DNA of 64,000 nt from Salinimonas profundi (GCF_014750655.1 NZ_JABBXD010000002.1:483636-547635); one strand, 5' to 3'; shown: positions 1-9,363, counted from the stretch's first letter. Translations and numbers: made by a program. Notes: generated by a model not told the origin, from the sequence alone.

Positions 1-6
1 TCCTCA
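1..6 (-). promoter_or_regulatory. Ribosome binding site of tsf (gene outside window)
   Basis: Read on the minus strand the first bases give TGAGGA, a good Shine-Dalgarno core placed to serve a start codon just left of position 1. Gene order rpsB-tsf is nearly universal, so elongation factor Ts is the expected gene. None of its coding sequence is in the window, so this is inference from one motif and synteny. Confidence 0.5.
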
Positions 7-29
7 GCATTAATATTTAATTAGGTATA

Positions 30-45
30 AGAGGCGATCGCCTCT
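30..45. repeat. 16-bp perfect palindrome in rpsB-tsf spacer
   Basis: AGAGGCGATCGCCTCT is its own reverse complement and has a GCGATCGC core. It lies between rpsB and the expected tsf start and could fold as a hairpin in the rpsB-tsf transcript, or be a protein or methylase site. There is no T-run after it on the minus strand, so it is not a standard terminator. Confidence 0.6.
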
Positions 46-65
46 CAAAGATATTCTTTAGTATC

Positions 66-99
66 TGTAACGGTGCCATAATATTATGACACCGTTACA
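66..99 (-). terminator. Large inverted repeat just after rpsB (attenuator-like)
   Basis: Two 17-nt arms with one mismatch form a near-perfect 34-bp palindrome: outer arms TGTAACGGTG and CACCGTTACA, inner arms CATAAT and ATTATG. It starts about 10 nt after the rpsB stop. The RNA would form a long hairpin between rpsB and tsf. No poly-U tract follows, so it may give partial termination or protect the upstream rpsB message from 3' decay rather than fully terminate. Confidence 0.5.
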
Positions 100-108
100 G
101 TCATGCGA

Positions 109-840
109 TTACTCAGCCGCTTCGACGAAGTCGTCTTGTTCTGCCTGAACTTCCAGGTTGCTGTCGCGACCTGAATTCACTGCATTAGCAGCCGCTTCAA
201 GGTAAAGTTGAATCGCACGGATTGCATCGTCGTTACCAGGAATAACGTAGTCAACACCGTCTGGGTTTGAGTTAGTATCTACAACACCAACTACCGGAAT
301 ACCCAGGTTGCGTGCTTCAGTGACTGCGATGTGCTCGTGGTCAGCATCGATTACAAAAATTGCGTCAGGCAGACCGCCCATGTTTTTGATACCGCCAAGG
401 CTGTTTTCAAGCTTGTCCATTTCACGCTGAAGCATCAACGCTTCTTTTTTGGTCAGCTTTTCAAACGTACCGTCCTGGCTCTTTTGCTCAAGGTCTTTAA
501 GACGCTTGATTGACTGACGAACTGTTTTCCAGTTAGTCAGCATGCCGCCCAGCCAACGCTTATTTACGTAGTACTGGTCGCATTTCAACGCTGCTTCTTT
601 TACTGCGTCGCCAGCAGCACGCTTAGTTCCGACGAAAAGGATTTTTCCTTTTTTACCCGCAACACCTGACAGGTAGTTCATCGCTTCGTTGAAAAGCGGA
701 ACTGTTTTTTCAAGGTTGATGATATGAACTTTGTTACGCGCACCGAAGATGAAAGGCTTCATCTTTGGGTTCCAGTAACGAGTTTGGTGACCGAAGTGAA
801 CACCTGCTTTTAGCATGTCACGCATTGAAACATTAGCCAT
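109..840 (-). CDS. rpsB: 30S ribosomal protein S2
   Basis: Ribosomal protein uS2, a late-assembling protein of the 30S subunit needed for S1 recruitment. The 243-residue product has the usual family length. The N-terminus [20 protein letters not shown] and internal segments such as [12 protein letters not shown] and LPDAIFVID are characteristic of S2. The ATG at 840 is preceded by AGAGGAAAAATC, a good Shine-Dalgarno. It is first in the expected rpsB-tsf transcript, with a long leader and a clear promoter upstream. Identification is certain. Confidence 0.99.
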   Translation of the reverse strand: MANVSMRDMLKAGVHFGHQTRYWNPKMKPFIFGARNKVHIINLEKTVPLFNEAMNYLSGVAGKKGKILFVGTKRAAGDAVKEAALKCDQYYVNKRWLGGMLTNWKTVRQSIKRLKDLEQKSQDGTFEKLTKKEALMLQREMDKLENSLGGIKNMGGLPDAIFVIDADHEHIAVTEARNLGIPVVGVVDTNSNPDGVDYVIPGNDDAIRAIQLYLEAAANAVNSGRDSNLEVQAEQDDFVEAAE

Positions 841-1002
841 GATTTTTCCTCTATATTGGGGTTAGGCCTCCATACACCCCTTGTATCGATCCAGCGAACT
901 GGACACCCCGATATCAAGTGTCGGTATATGTGTGTTATTAATTAAGATTCGTACCTGAAGCAGCCACACAAGTTCAATTTTTACCCGGGCAGTGAAACAG
1001 GC
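841..1002 (-). promoter_or_regulatory. Probable rpsB leader RNA (S2 autoregulatory region)
   Basis: About 160 nt of untranslated leader lie between the inferred start site and the rpsB ATG. On the transcript there is a CCAG-UUCG-CUGG tetraloop hairpin (plus coordinates 891-902), two copies of GGGGTGT (874-880 and 903-909 as ACACCCC) and a TAACCCC segment near the start codon that can pair with GGGGT. In gammaproteobacteria S2 represses its own message through such a leader; assignment here rests on position and foldability. Confidence 0.55.
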
Positions 1003-1008
1003 GGGCGC

Positions 1009-1037
1009 TTTATACCATGCCTGAGACATCAGCTCAA
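1009..1037 (-). promoter_or_regulatory. Sigma-70 promoter of rpsB
   Basis: On the minus strand TTGAGC (1032-1037) is followed after exactly 17 nt by TATAAA (1009-1014). The bases just downstream of the -10 box are GC-rich (GCGCCCGCC), the discriminator type associated with growth-rate and stringent control of ribosomal genes. The start site is predicted near 1002. Confidence 0.75.
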
Positions 1038-1188
1038 GAAAAAGGTGCGTTTTACGTGCCGTCTGACAGCGCCCTAACTATACAGCGCAGCCCTTAATCG
1101 TTAATATAGGCAGACTTTACGCTTGATAATGGCAGTGGCCGTTCATATCTGGCTATTCATTATGACTAACGACTGATCGGGGATTCTG

Positions 1189-1983
1189 GTGGCAGCAACA
1201 ATTAAAACCGCTGAAGAAATTGAAAAAATGCGCGTGGCCGGCAAGCTGGCCTCTGAGGTACTCACAATGATTACTCCTTATGTGAAAAAGGGAGTAACCA
1301 CTGATGAGCTAAATACAATCTGCCATGATTATATTGTCAATGAACAAGGTGCCACACCGGCTCCGCTTAATTATGGTGAGCCACCGTTTCCCAAGTCAAT
1401 TTGCACCTCTGTTAATCATTGTATCTGCCACGGCATTCCGTCTGACAAGAAGCTTAAAGACGGCGATATCATCAATATTGATGTCACGGTAATAAAAGAT
1501 GGTTATCACGGCGACACATCGAAAATGTTTATTGTGGGCAAGCCCTCCATTCTTGCCGAGCGCCTGGTGCGCGTCACACAGGAATGCTTGTACAACGCAA
1601 TCAAAGAGGTAAAGCCCGGGATGCGCCTGGGTGATATAGGCCATCTTTGTCAGACTCACGCCGAGGCGCATAATTATTCAATCGTTCGTGAATATTGCGG
1701 GCATGGTATCGGCAAGCACTTTCATGAAGACCCACAAATTGTGCACTACGGTAAGCCCGGCACGGGTGAGGAACTGGTACCGGGAATGTGCTTTACCATT
1801 GAACCGATGGTAAACGCGGGAAAACGGTATTCTAAAATTCTGCCTGATCAATGGACGGTTGTTACCAAAGATCGCAGCCTGAGCGCGCAGTGGGAACATA
1901 CGCTTCTGGTAACGGAAACCGGCGTGGAGGTGCTGACTCTGCGAGAAGAAGAAGACCTTCCCAGAGTGATTAACCACGACTGA
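1189..1983 (+). CDS. map: Methionine aminopeptidase, type I
   Basis: Removes the initiator methionine from nascent proteins in the cytoplasm. The 264-residue product carries the five metal ligands of the pita-bread fold: D98, D109 (in HGDTSKMF), H172 (GHGIGKHFH), E205 (FTIEPMV) and E236 (QWEHTLL), one position later than in the E. coli enzyme. Translation starts at a GTG preceded by GGGGA. It is divergent from rpsB, an arrangement common in gammaproteobacteria, and is followed by its own intrinsic terminator. No unusual residues were seen. Confidence 0.98.
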   Translation: MAATIKTAEEIEKMRVAGKLASEVLTMITPYVKKGVTTDELNTICHDYIVNEQGATPAPLNYGEPPFPKSICTSVNHCICHGIPSDKKLKDGDIINIDVTVIKDGYHGDTSKMFIVGKPSILAERLVRVTQECLYNAIKEVKPGMRLGDIGHLCQTHAEAHNYSIVREYCGHGIGKHFHEDPQIVHYGKPGTGEELVPGMCFTIEPMVNAGKRYSKILPDQWTVVTKDRSLSAQWEHTLLVTETGVEVLTLREEEDLPRVINHD

Positions 1984-1991
1984 GTTTACAC

Positions 1992-2017
1992 GCCGCGCCT
2001 GACGCGGCTTTTTTTAT
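1992..2017 (+). terminator. Intrinsic terminator after map
   Basis: GCCGCG (1992-1997), a 5-nt loop and CGCGGC (2003-2008) are followed by eight T residues. It lies nine bases after the map stop codon and separates map from glnD. Confidence 0.85.
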
Positions 2018-2132
2018 TCCATTTTTATATAAGTATGCACTTTTCGTCTTCAACTATGCGCTTACGCGATACTGCGAATGCGGACATTTCATGCTAAGGT
2101 GCGGCTGATTGAATATTTAGTGAGGGTATAGC

Positions 2133-4781
2133 TTGAGTCTGCAGAAACTCATCGCGCAAGTTGAAAGCATCGGGTCTGTCGATGACCTTATAGCAATCAA
2201 GCAATGTGTGAAGCATTCCTACGAATGGCTGGACGACGCGTTCGACCAAAGCGCTGTTAATCAGCTTGTCACCGGGCGTGCGCAGTTTGTTGATGCCCTG
2301 CTGTTACACCTGTGGCATCTGCTTCGACTTGATGAGGTTAGCGACATAACGCTATGTGCGGTAGGCGGGTATGGCCGGGGCCACTTGCAGCCCTATTCTG
2401 ATATAGACTTGCTTATCCTCAGTCGTAAACAGCTTGGTGAGGATGAACAGGAAAAGGTCAGCCGTTTCATCACACTGTTGTGGGACATTAAACTGGATGT
2501 CGGGCAAGCTGTACGCACCATAAAAGAAACGGTAAAGCTCGCAAAAGAAGATATTTCCATTGCGACAAACCTGGTGGAAAGTCGGCTTCTAATCGGCAAC
2601 GAGCATGTTTTTGAAAGCCTGCTGGACGAACTCAACAGCCGTTCTTACTGGTCCAGCAAAGACTTTTTTACTGCCAAATATGATGAGCAGAAGGCGCGGC
2701 ACGCCAAATTTCACGGTACCTCTTATAATTTAGAGCCCAATATTAAAGAAAACCCGGGCTGTCTGCGCGACATTCAGTCAATCGGCTGGGTCGCTAAAAA
2801 GCATTTCAAAGAATATGACGGCTGGAATCTGGTGGGTCATGGTTACTTCACCGAAGATGAACACAGTGAATTAATTCGTTGCCGGATGCATCTGTGGCGT
2901 ATGCGCTGCGCCTTACATCTTGTGGCAGGGCGCAGTGAAAACCGTTTGCTGTTTGATTATCAGCCGGATGTGGCGATGCGTCTGGGCTATGGTGACGATG
3001 CAAAGCGATCTGTTGAGCGCATGATGCGTGATTTTTTCAGAACAGTTCGCCGCGTCAGCGAGCTTAATAAGATGCTTTTACAACGGTTTCGCTACGACAT
3101 GCTCAATCAGAATGTCAAAGAGCAAATCATTATCAATGACGACTACTGGTTGCTGGATAAAATGATTGCGCCGCGCCATGAGGATGTCATTAACTCGCCT
3201 GAAGCGATGCTCGATTTTCTGCGCGTTGTCGCAGACACCCCGGAAGTTGAAGGCCTGGATACCGATGCGATTCGCCAGTTGCGAAATACGCGCCGGGCAT
3301 TTGAAAATGAATATTTTGTCGAACGAGCAGCATGCCGTGACAGGCTGATGGATTTGCTCCGCCACCCCCGTTTTTTCGACTTTGCATGGAATATCATGCA
3401 TGAATATGGGATTTTGCAGGCCTATTTACCCGAGTGGGACAAGATTGTCGGCATGATGCAGTTTGACCTGTTTCACGCCTACACCGTTGATGAACACACT
3501 CACCGGTTAGTAAAGTTCATTAATCAGTATTTCAGTCGTGACAATCAGGCTTTTCCGCGCTGCAGCCGTATCGTCAGAAATCTGGATAAACCAGAGTTGC
3601 TATACATAGCGGCGATTTTTCACGATATCGCAAAAGGACGCGATGGCGATCATTCGCAACTTGGTGCACTGGATGTCAAAAAGTTCTGTGTCCAGCATGG
3701 CATTGAGGAAAACGACAGTAAGTTAATTGCCTGGCTGGTCGAAAATCATCTGCTCATGTCGGTCGTCGCCCAGCGCCGTGACATTTATGATCCTGAAGTG
3801 ATTAATGAATTTGCTACCACCATTCGTAGTCAGAATCATCTGAACCAGCTGTATGCCCTGACGTTGGCGGATATCAGGGCCACCAATGATAATCTTTGGA
3901 ATGACTGGAAAGCCTCACTGTTACGTGAGCTTTATCTGATGACGCAAAAAGCGCTGGATAACGGTTTACAGTGTCAGGCGACACTGGATGAGCGAATTGA
4001 AACCCATAAACAGCTTGCCCGCCGCCTGTTGGCTGAAAGCGGCGCTGATCAGATGAAAGTCGATGTTTTCTGGTCACGCATGGACGATGATTATTTTGTC
4101 CGATTCAAGCCGGCGCAGATTGCCTGGCATACGCTGGAAATTATCAACGCCGAGACCACTTTGTTCATTGACGATCCGGACACCCTGCTTATCCGCGCAA
4201 ATGACAGAATTGCCAAAGGCGGCACCGAGATCCTGATTTACGGTAAAGATCGTCAGGCGTTATTTGCTCAGGTGGCATCGGTACTGGATAGCCGTAACTG
4301 TTCTATTCATGATGCACATATCACAGTGACCCGGGATGGTTTTTGTTTCGACAGTATGTTGGTACTGGAGAACGACGGAAGCCGACTGACGTCGGATGAT
4401 CGGACCCGGGATCTGGAAGCGGCTATATTGGCGCAGCTGACCAGACCGGGCTTCTCTCACAGCAATAAACGAAAGTTACCACGCCAGATGCGTCAGCTGG
4501 ATGTTCCCACCAAAGTGAGATTTTTCTCTTTGGAAGACAGTACGCTTATCGAGCTGGAGGCGCTTGACGCTCCCGGTATTCTGGCTAAAGTAGGCCACGC
4601 CTTTGTAGACTGCAATGTCACACTGAAACTGGCAAAGATCGCCACAATCGGCGAACGCGCGGAAGACATTTTCATTGTCAGTAATGAGCAGGGCCAGGCA
4701 CTGACTCAGGAACAGCAGGTAAAACTGAAAAAACGTATTTTATTTAAACTCGACCAACTTGAAGATATCAACATACCATGA
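2133..4781 (+). CDS. glnD: Bifunctional PII uridylyltransferase/uridylyl-removing enzyme
   Basis: Nitrogen sensor that uridylylates and deuridylylates PII proteins (GlnB/GlnK) in response to glutamine. The order is N-terminal nucleotidyltransferase ([17 protein letters not shown], around residue 78), a central HD domain ([14 protein letters not shown], around residue 497) and two C-terminal ACT domains (from about residues 706 and 815) that bind glutamine. Length 882 matches the family. The start is TTG, preceded by GAGGG. The stop overlaps the dapD start (ATGA), so the two are translationally coupled. Confidence 0.98.
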   Translation: MSLQKLIAQVESIGSVDDLIAIKQCVKHSYEWLDDAFDQSAVNQLVTGRAQFVDALLLHLWHLLRLDEVSDITLCAVGGYGRGHLQPYSDIDLLILSRKQLGEDEQEKVSRFITLLWDIKLDVGQAVRTIKETVKLAKEDISIATNLVESRLLIGNEHVFESLLDELNSRSYWSSKDFFTAKYDEQKARHAKFHGTSYNLEPNIKENPGCLRDIQSIGWVAKKHFKEYDGWNLVGHGYFTEDEHSELIRCRMHLWRMRCALHLVAGRSENRLLFDYQPDVAMRLGYGDDAKRSVERMMRDFFRTVRRVSELNKMLLQRFRYDMLNQNVKEQIIINDDYWLLDKMIAPRHEDVINSPEAMLDFLRVVADTPEVEGLDTDAIRQLRNTRRAFENEYFVERAACRDRLMDLLRHPRFFDFAWNIMHEYGILQAYLPEWDKIVGMMQFDLFHAYTVDEHTHRLVKFINQYFSRDNQAFPRCSRIVRNLDKPELLYIAAIFHDIAKGRDGDHSQLGALDVKKFCVQHGIEENDSKLIAWLVENHLLMSVVAQRRDIYDPEVINEFATTIRSQNHLNQLYALTLADIRATNDNLWNDWKASLLRELYLMTQKALDNGLQCQATLDERIETHKQLARRLLAESGADQMKVDVFWSRMDDDYFVRFKPAQIAWHTLEIINAETTLFIDDPDTLLIRANDRIAKGGTEILIYGKDRQALFAQVASVLDSRNCSIHDAHITVTRDGFCFDSMLVLENDGSRLTSDDRTRDLEAAILAQLTRPGFSHSNKRKLPRQMRQLDVPTKVRFFSLEDSTLIELEALDAPGILAKVGHAFVDCNVTLKLAKIATIGERAEDIFIVSNEQGQALTQEQQVKLKKRILFKLDQLEDINIP

Positions 4782-5602
4782 GTGAATTACAATCTATTAT
4801 CGAACAGGCTTTTGAAGAGCGCGATGCCCTTTCTCCCTCCTCGGCCCCTGAAGAAATTCGTCACGCAGTGAGCCAGGCAATCGACCTGCTCAATAGTGGT
4901 CAGGCGCGTGTCGCTGAAAAAATTGATGGTGAATGGACGGTTCATCAGTGGTTAAAAAAAGCCGTATTACTGTATTTTCGTTTGCATAATAACGATGTAA
5001 TTGATGGCGCTGAAAGCCGCTACTTTGACAAAGTTCCGCTGAAATACCGTGATTACACTGCCGAGCAGTTTGCCAGTGATGGTGTACGCATTGTGCCACC
5101 AGCGGCGGTGAGAACCGGCTCTTTTGTTGGCAATAATGTGGTAGTGATGCCTTCCTACGTGAACATTGGTGCATATGTCGGTGAAGGTACGATGGTTGAT
5201 ACCTGGGCGACGGTCGGCTCATGTGCACAAATCGGAAAAAATGTGCATCTTTCCGGGGGAGTAGGCATCGGTGGTGTACTCGAGCCGCTTCAGGCCAACC
5301 CGACGATTATTGAAGACAACTGCTTCATTGGCGCGCGATCTGAGATTGTAGAAGGCGTGATTGTTGAAGAAGGCGCAGTAATTTCAATGGGCGTATACAT
5401 CGGTCAAAGCACGCGAATTTACGACCGTGAAACCGGCGAGATTCACTATGGTCGCGTGCCTGCTGGCTCAGTGGTAGTGCCGGGCAGTTTGCCAGGAAAA
5501 GAAGGTGGCTATAGCCTCTACGCAGCGATTATCGTGAAAAAAGTCGATGCGAAAACCCGTGCTAAAGTGGGAATCAACGCGTTGTTAAGAAGTGCCGAGT
5601 AA
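4778..5602 (+). CDS. dapD: 2,3,4,5-tetrahydropyridine-2,6-dicarboxylate N-succinyltransferase
   Basis: Succinylates tetrahydrodipicolinate in the lysine/meso-diaminopimelate pathway. The 274-residue protein has a helical N-terminal part and a left-handed beta-helix of hexapeptide repeats from about residue 105 (for example [20 protein letters not shown]) with the conserved [16 protein letters not shown] and [11 protein letters not shown] segments. It overlaps glnD by four bases (ATGA) and ends at a bidirectional terminator. The glnD-dapD neighbourhood is common in proteobacteria. Confidence 0.98.
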   Translation: MSELQSIIEQAFEERDALSPSSAPEEIRHAVSQAIDLLNSGQARVAEKIDGEWTVHQWLKKAVLLYFRLHNNDVIDGAESRYFDKVPLKYRDYTAEQFASDGVRIVPPAAVRTGSFVGNNVVVMPSYVNIGAYVGEGTMVDTWATVGSCAQIGKNVHLSGGVGIGGVLEPLQANPTIIEDNCFIGARSEIVEGVIVEEGAVISMGVYIGQSTRIYDRETGEIHYGRVPAGSVVVPGSLPGKEGGYSLYAAIIVKKVDAKTRAKVGINALLRSAE

Positions 5603-5640
5603 GGCATAGTTGTGTTAGTGAACACAGCCGTTTAATGATA

Positions 5641-5667
5641 AAAAGCCTCGCAAACAGCGAGGCTTTT
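5641..5667. terminator. Bidirectional terminator between dapD and yqcA
   Basis: A perfect 11-bp stem AAAAGCCTCGC / GCGAGGCTTTT closes a 5-nt AAACA loop. The T-run on each strand lets it serve both convergent genes. Confidence 0.9.
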
Positions 5668-5685
5668 TATTGTGGGGGAAACAGG

Positions 5686-6135
5686 CTATTCGGCAAATAA
5701 TTTGTCTTTGATGCCGTTTACCCAATCAACCACATCCTGTTCAGGTTCCAGCGTTTCGATTGCGTCAACCTCCAGCATGTCAGCAACAGCGTTAGCCTGA
5801 AGCTCAGTCAGCAATTCCTGAAAATGGCGGCCGCCACCACAAAAATTTTCATAGCTACTGTCACCTAATGCAGCAACAGCGAAGGGCTTATTTGTCATCA
5901 GCGGAAACTCATCCTTAAGATCCATATAGGTAAACTCAAGGTTTGGTGGAATATCGCCCTGCCCGGTCGTTGATGTGATAACCAGTATTGCATCGGATTC
6001 AGTAAAATCAGTCACTGCCGCATCCTGAAATAACTCGCAGTCGTAGCCCTGCGTAGACAGGTTTTCTTCCACTTGCTCTGCGACATGCTGGGCGTTGCCA
6101 TATACACTGCCGCAGAATATTCCCAGTTTCGCCAT
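5686..6135 (-). CDS. yqcA: Flavodoxin YqcA
   Basis: Small FMN-binding electron-transfer protein of 149 residues, the size of E. coli YqcA/MioC. The N-terminal GIFCGSVYGNAQHVA is the phosphate-binding loop of flavodoxins. STTGQGDIPPN and ALGDSSYENFCGGG are the FMN isoalloxazine loops. Similarity alone does not separate YqcA from MioC, but the adjacent truC and yqcC match the E. coli yqcA-truC-yqcC order, which favours YqcA. Partner reductase and physiological substrate are not evident here. Confidence 0.9.
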   Translation of the reverse strand: MAKLGIFCGSVYGNAQHVAEQVEENLSTQGYDCELFQDAAVTDFTESDAILVITSTTGQGDIPPNLEFTYMDLKDEFPLMTNKPFAVAALGDSSYENFCGGGRHFQELLTELQANAVADMLEVDAIETLEPEQDVVDWVNGIKDKLFAE

Positions 6136-6153
6136 ATCTCTTCTTTCCTCTCA

Positions 6154-6903
6154 TCAATTAATTGTCAGATACTCAGCCCACGCCGTCAGCAGGTCGAGCA
6201 TCTCAGTTCGGGGACCGGTTTTGATTTCCAGCGATTCGCCACTTACCGGGTGTTTTATCACAATCCTGGTACAAGTTAAGGCCAAATTATTAAAACCAAA
6301 CCGTGTTTTTAAAAATTTATTCTGTTTACCATCGCCATGGGTCGTATCACCGACAATAGGATGACGCAGATGCACCATATGCCGTCGAAGCTGATGCTTG
6401 CGACCTGTGGTGGGCTTTAATTTGACCGCAGTATACCGTGAAGTTTCATATCGACCAGAAGCAATAGGCAATTCGTAACGCGCCAGTGGATGGTATTCGG
6501 TGGTTGCCGGTTGAGGCGGAATGTCTCCGCGATGTTTATCGGCGATTTTATCAGGGCGAAACTTAAGATCATAATCAATCAGCCCGCAGCCATGAATAAA
6601 CCCCCTAACGATGGCAAAATACTCTTTTTGTACCGTCCTGGCCATCATCTGCATGCCTAGTTCGCTGGCCGTACTGCCATCATATGCAAAAAGTAAAACG
6701 CCCGATGTCGGTCTGTCTAAACGGTGAACCGGAAAAACGTGTTGGCCGATCTGATCCCGCAGTTGTTGCACTGCAAAGCGAGTTTCCCGTTTATCAATAG
6801 GACTTCGATGCACCAGTAATCCGCCGGGCTTATCGATGGCAACTAACGTATCATCCTGATACAGAATCTTCAGTGGCTGATCTTGCCCCGCATCATCAAC
6901 CAT
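6154..6903 (-). CDS. truC: tRNA pseudouridine(65) synthase
   Basis: Converts U65 of certain tRNAs to pseudouridine. It belongs to the RluA family: the catalytic aspartate is in HRLDRPTSGVL and the KPGGLLVHRS and GRKHQLRRHMVHLRHPIVGD motifs are present. The preferred start is ATG at 6903; an in-frame GTG at 6915 would add four residues. The gene start overlaps the end of yqcC by eight bases, so translation is probably coupled. About 249 residues, close to the E. coli enzyme. Confidence 0.95.
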   Translation of the reverse strand: MVDDAGQDQPLKILYQDDTLVAIDKPGGLLVHRSPIDKRETRFAVQQLRDQIGQHVFPVHRLDRPTSGVLLFAYDGSTASELGMQMMARTVQKEYFAIVRGFIHGCGLIDYDLKFRPDKIADKHRGDIPPQPATTEYHPLARYELPIASGRYETSRYTAVKLKPTTGRKHQLRRHMVHLRHPIVGDTTHGDGKQNKFLKTRFGFNNLALTCTRIVIKHPVSGESLEIKTGPRTEMLDLLTAWAEYLTIN

Positions 6904-7216
6904 TTTCGGTCTCACTCAGGTTATCCAGCGCCATCAGAAGATGTGTCAGCGCAAGATGCTTTGGTGCAAAAACTTCATGTGCCATCGGTGCGACCTGCAT
7001 TCGAGCAGGAACGCCGTGATTCTGCTCAAGATACTGCTGCATTTTTGGAAGATAGATAAACTGCAACCACTGTTCAAAAGGCATTGCATCTGCGGCGAAA
7101 GGTGTTTCAGACATCAGTGCCGCCTCTTCGGGTGCTTTGTCTGACCAAAGTTCTTCTTGTTTCAGATACTGTTCAATCCGAATGAGTTGGTGTTGTATAA
7201 ACGCTCTGTCTGACAC
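6896..7216 (-). CDS. yqcC: YqcC family protein
   Basis: Small helical protein of unknown biochemical role that accompanies truC. The GTG at 7216 gives a product whose N-terminus (VSDRAFIQHQLIRIEQYL) aligns without gaps to the start of E. coli YqcC as remembered, both reaching the conserved W at residue 24. A longer reading from 7258 would add 14 residues unlike the family. The motif FEQWLQFIYLPKMQ fits the family. Function unknown. Confidence 0.85.
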   Translation of the reverse strand: MSDRAFIQHQLIRIEQYLKQEELWSDKAPEEAALMSETPFAADAMPFEQWLQFIYLPKMQQYLEQNHGVPARMQVAPMAHEVFAPKHLALTHLLMALDNLSETENG

Positions 7217-7329
7217 GCAAAATATCGCCTGATGGTAATGAGCCGCATAGTATAACAATGGAAGGCTGGCTGGTCATCGGGCAAAGGCAAAGGTACACTA
7301 CCGGTTTTTACCGCAGTTCGGGGGCATTC

Positions 7330-8376
7330 ATGGGTGCGCAGACTATTGAGTCAATCAGCGAGTTTTTATTGCATGCTGGTACTAACTTCCAGATCGTCGA
7401 TATGGGTAGGGAAATTACCGCTATCGACGCACAGACTTTTTTAGATATAGAAAATGCAGTAACCCCGGTTCCCCGCCCCCGTCAGCAACACGCCTGGTTT
7501 GGTATTATTTTCTGGAATACCCAGCAAAAACAAAATGAGTATATCTGGTTTTTAAAGCTCCCCGTTGATGAACAGGGTTTGTTGGTGCCGGCAAGTCGCA
7601 ATCATTTTTTGCAAATTATTGTTGATGCGCTGGGTACAAGCTTGACTGAAGATAGTGAAGAGAAACAAACGTTACCGGATAATCCCTATAATTTCGTGCC
7701 TAACCAACAACAAATGACCCTCTTTAACGCCTATGCCCGACAACTGCTTGATAAGCCGCTAGCACAGGGCGTCGATGACGTTAACCGTTATCTGAGTCAT
7801 CCGGCTATCGTTGACTGGACCCAACTTCCCGTGCAGGCGATTGCTGACACTGCACTTCTGATAAATCAACCTGAGAAAAAAAAGGCAATAAAAGCTTGTC
7901 TGGATATGTACGCTGAGGATTTTCAGGTGGCATTGCTTAGCGGGTGTGAGCCTGTCAGTCTGGACAATGAACTGATAGACAGTCTGTGTCAGGTGATTGA
8001 AGCAGGAGACGCTAAAATTAAGCGCGATCAGGCTATTCTACGCGCACTTACGACCCAGTCAGAAACCTCAAGAATTCAACGCATGCTCGAAGGATTAATG
8101 AATGACAATGCGTCGTTGGATATTGACACACTCAGTGTAATTGCTGCGCGTCACTACTCCCAGCTAAACGATTTACTCATAAAATTGTTTTTCGAACAGG
8201 TAGCCAAATGTGATGAAGCTAAAGGCTTTGAGGGCGCGCTGTTCAAAGGTTTTTTTGCCGACTTGGTTCAGGTCCCGGCTACGCGAGAGCGGGTGCTGGG
8301 ACTGCTACGCCTGCCAGATAGAAGTGCAGCGTTGTCTCGGGCTATCGGACAACTATTTGCCCAGACTAAAGGATAG
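7330..8376 (+). CDS. DUF3549 family protein
   Basis: A protein of 348 residues of the DUF3549 family, known from Alteromonadales and Vibrionales; no function is established. The ATG at 7330 (MGAQTIESISEFLLHAG) is preferred over an in-frame ATG at 7258, because family members begin about 20 residues before the conserved QIVDMGREI segment. The remainder is mostly helical, reminiscent of HEAT-like repeats, with no signal peptide or membrane segment. It is followed after four bases by the DUF3301 gene, forming a two-gene operon. Confidence 0.8.
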   Translation: MGAQTIESISEFLLHAGTNFQIVDMGREITAIDAQTFLDIENAVTPVPRPRQQHAWFGIIFWNTQQKQNEYIWFLKLPVDEQGLLVPASRNHFLQIIVDALGTSLTEDSEEKQTLPDNPYNFVPNQQQMTLFNAYARQLLDKPLAQGVDDVNRYLSHPAIVDWTQLPVQAIADTALLINQPEKKKAIKACLDMYAEDFQVALLSGCEPVSLDNELIDSLCQVIEAGDAKIKRDQAILRALTTQSETSRIQRMLEGLMNDNASLDIDTLSVIAARHYSQLNDLLIKLFFEQVAKCDEAKGFEGALFKGFFADLVQVPATRERVLGLLRLPDRSAALSRAIGQLFAQTKG

Positions 8377-8380
8377 CGAA

Positions 8381-8683
8381 ATGACACTGGGTGAACTGGT
8401 TTTATTTTTTCTGCTGATTCTTACCGGACTACAATTCTGGCGCATCAGAAGTATTAGTGAGCAGGCCTATCAGCAAATAGGGCGTTATTGTGAAACACAT
8501 CACCTTCAGCTTCTGTCTGTAGCAAGACAGCGTACTCGACTTTCGTTCAAATATGGCAAAATAGACTGGCTATCGTCATTTGTTTTTGAATTTTCCGGCA
8601 ATGGCGAGGACCGCTATACCGGTCATGTCGATATGATCGGAAAACGTGTGATAAGAACGCACCTGCCACCCTATAAGGTATAG
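8381..8683 (+). CDS. DUF3301 family membrane protein
   Basis: A 100-residue protein with an N-terminal hydrophobic helix (about residues 3-18, TLGELVLFFLLILTGLQFW) and a soluble beta-rich tail with FEFSGNGEDRYTGHVDMIG. Family DUF3301, function unknown. The start ATG has AGGATAG upstream and follows the DUF3549 gene by four bases. It ends at the hairpin that also terminates the opposing CsrB-type RNA. Confidence 0.8.
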   Translation: MTLGELVLFFLLILTGLQFWRIRSISEQAYQQIGRYCETHHLQLLSVARQRTRLSFKYGKIDWLSSFVFEFSGNGEDRYTGHVDMIGKRVIRTHLPPYKV

Positions 8684-8704
8684 CGGGTATTGTCTGACGG
8701 ACAT

Positions 8705-8738
8705 AAAAAAGCGGCAGGTCGTGGCTGCCGCTCTTTTT
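8705..8738. terminator. Intrinsic terminator of csrB (minus), also usable by the DUF3301 gene
   Basis: AGCGGCAG (8710-8717), loop GTCGTGG and CTGCCGCT (8725-8732) form an 8-bp stem. On the minus strand it is followed by six T; on the plus strand by CTTTTT. This gives the 3' end of the GGA-rich RNA. Confidence 0.88.
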
Positions 8739-9192
8739 GAATTTTGAAGTTCCTTCTCAGCCATCCATAGCCCGTGAGCTACTCCCTAGCGCACAGATTG
8801 ATCCCTGTTCCATTACCATCCAATACATCCTGTATTGACTGCCTACAGAAGGCAGGTCCTTAATCCCTTATTTCCTTTCTCCCTTTTATACTACACGTCC
8901 CAGTGCAGCACTCATCGTCCTGATGATGTCATCCTTGTCGCATCCTGCGATTATCCTGAGGTCCCAATCCATGAGAAAGCATACTCCATGTACGCCTGCA
9001 TACCTGCATGTCCACTTCCCAATCCCTGGGGGGTCCCTGTCCATGTGTGTCGTTTCCTACGACAGCGCGAAGCGCTCCTTTAAAGCAATCCGGTTGCTAT
9101 TTCCTGAAAGTCCCTGTTTCTACTAATCCATGTAGATGTGCTTCCCTAGCTTCCAAAATGTATGTCATCCAGACTCGTCGTGTATCCTTGTG
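8705..9192 (-). ncRNA. csrB: CsrB-type CsrA-sequestering regulatory RNA
   Basis: On the minus strand this interval contains about 34 GGA trinucleotides by hand count, mostly as AGGA, AGGGA or TGGA. Several sit in small hairpin loops: CAATACA-GGA-TGTATTG (8821-8837), TCGCA-GGA-TGCGA (8938-8950) and TCATC-AGGAC-GATGA (8912-8926). It ends at an intrinsic terminator. GGA in hairpin loops is the CsrA/RsmA binding signature. In E. coli csrB lies between yqcC and syd; the same flanking genes occur here. The 5' end near 9192 is inferred from TATATT at 9199-9204. No convincing protein gene occupies the region. CsrB titrates CsrA, controlling carbon storage, motility and biofilm formation. Confidence 0.92.
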
Positions 9193-9363
9193 ACGTTAAA
9201 TATAGTACTGCTTTGGTAGTTCTTCGCTATACGTAATTACAAAAATGTTAGATTAACAACGCCGGCCAAACTGACGTTTTTTCGAAAACCTTATGTAAAA
9301 CATACGCTTTAGACTTTCGTATAAAATTATCCTCACAAAATCACTTCCGAATACTTACAAAAT

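Noticed and set aside
8835..9193. Three overlapping short open frames on the plus strand (8835-9083, 8923-9126, 9008-9193)
   Set aside because: They lie opposite the GGA-rich CsrB-type RNA; the peptides are Cys/Pro/Ser-rich without family similarity or ribosome sites.
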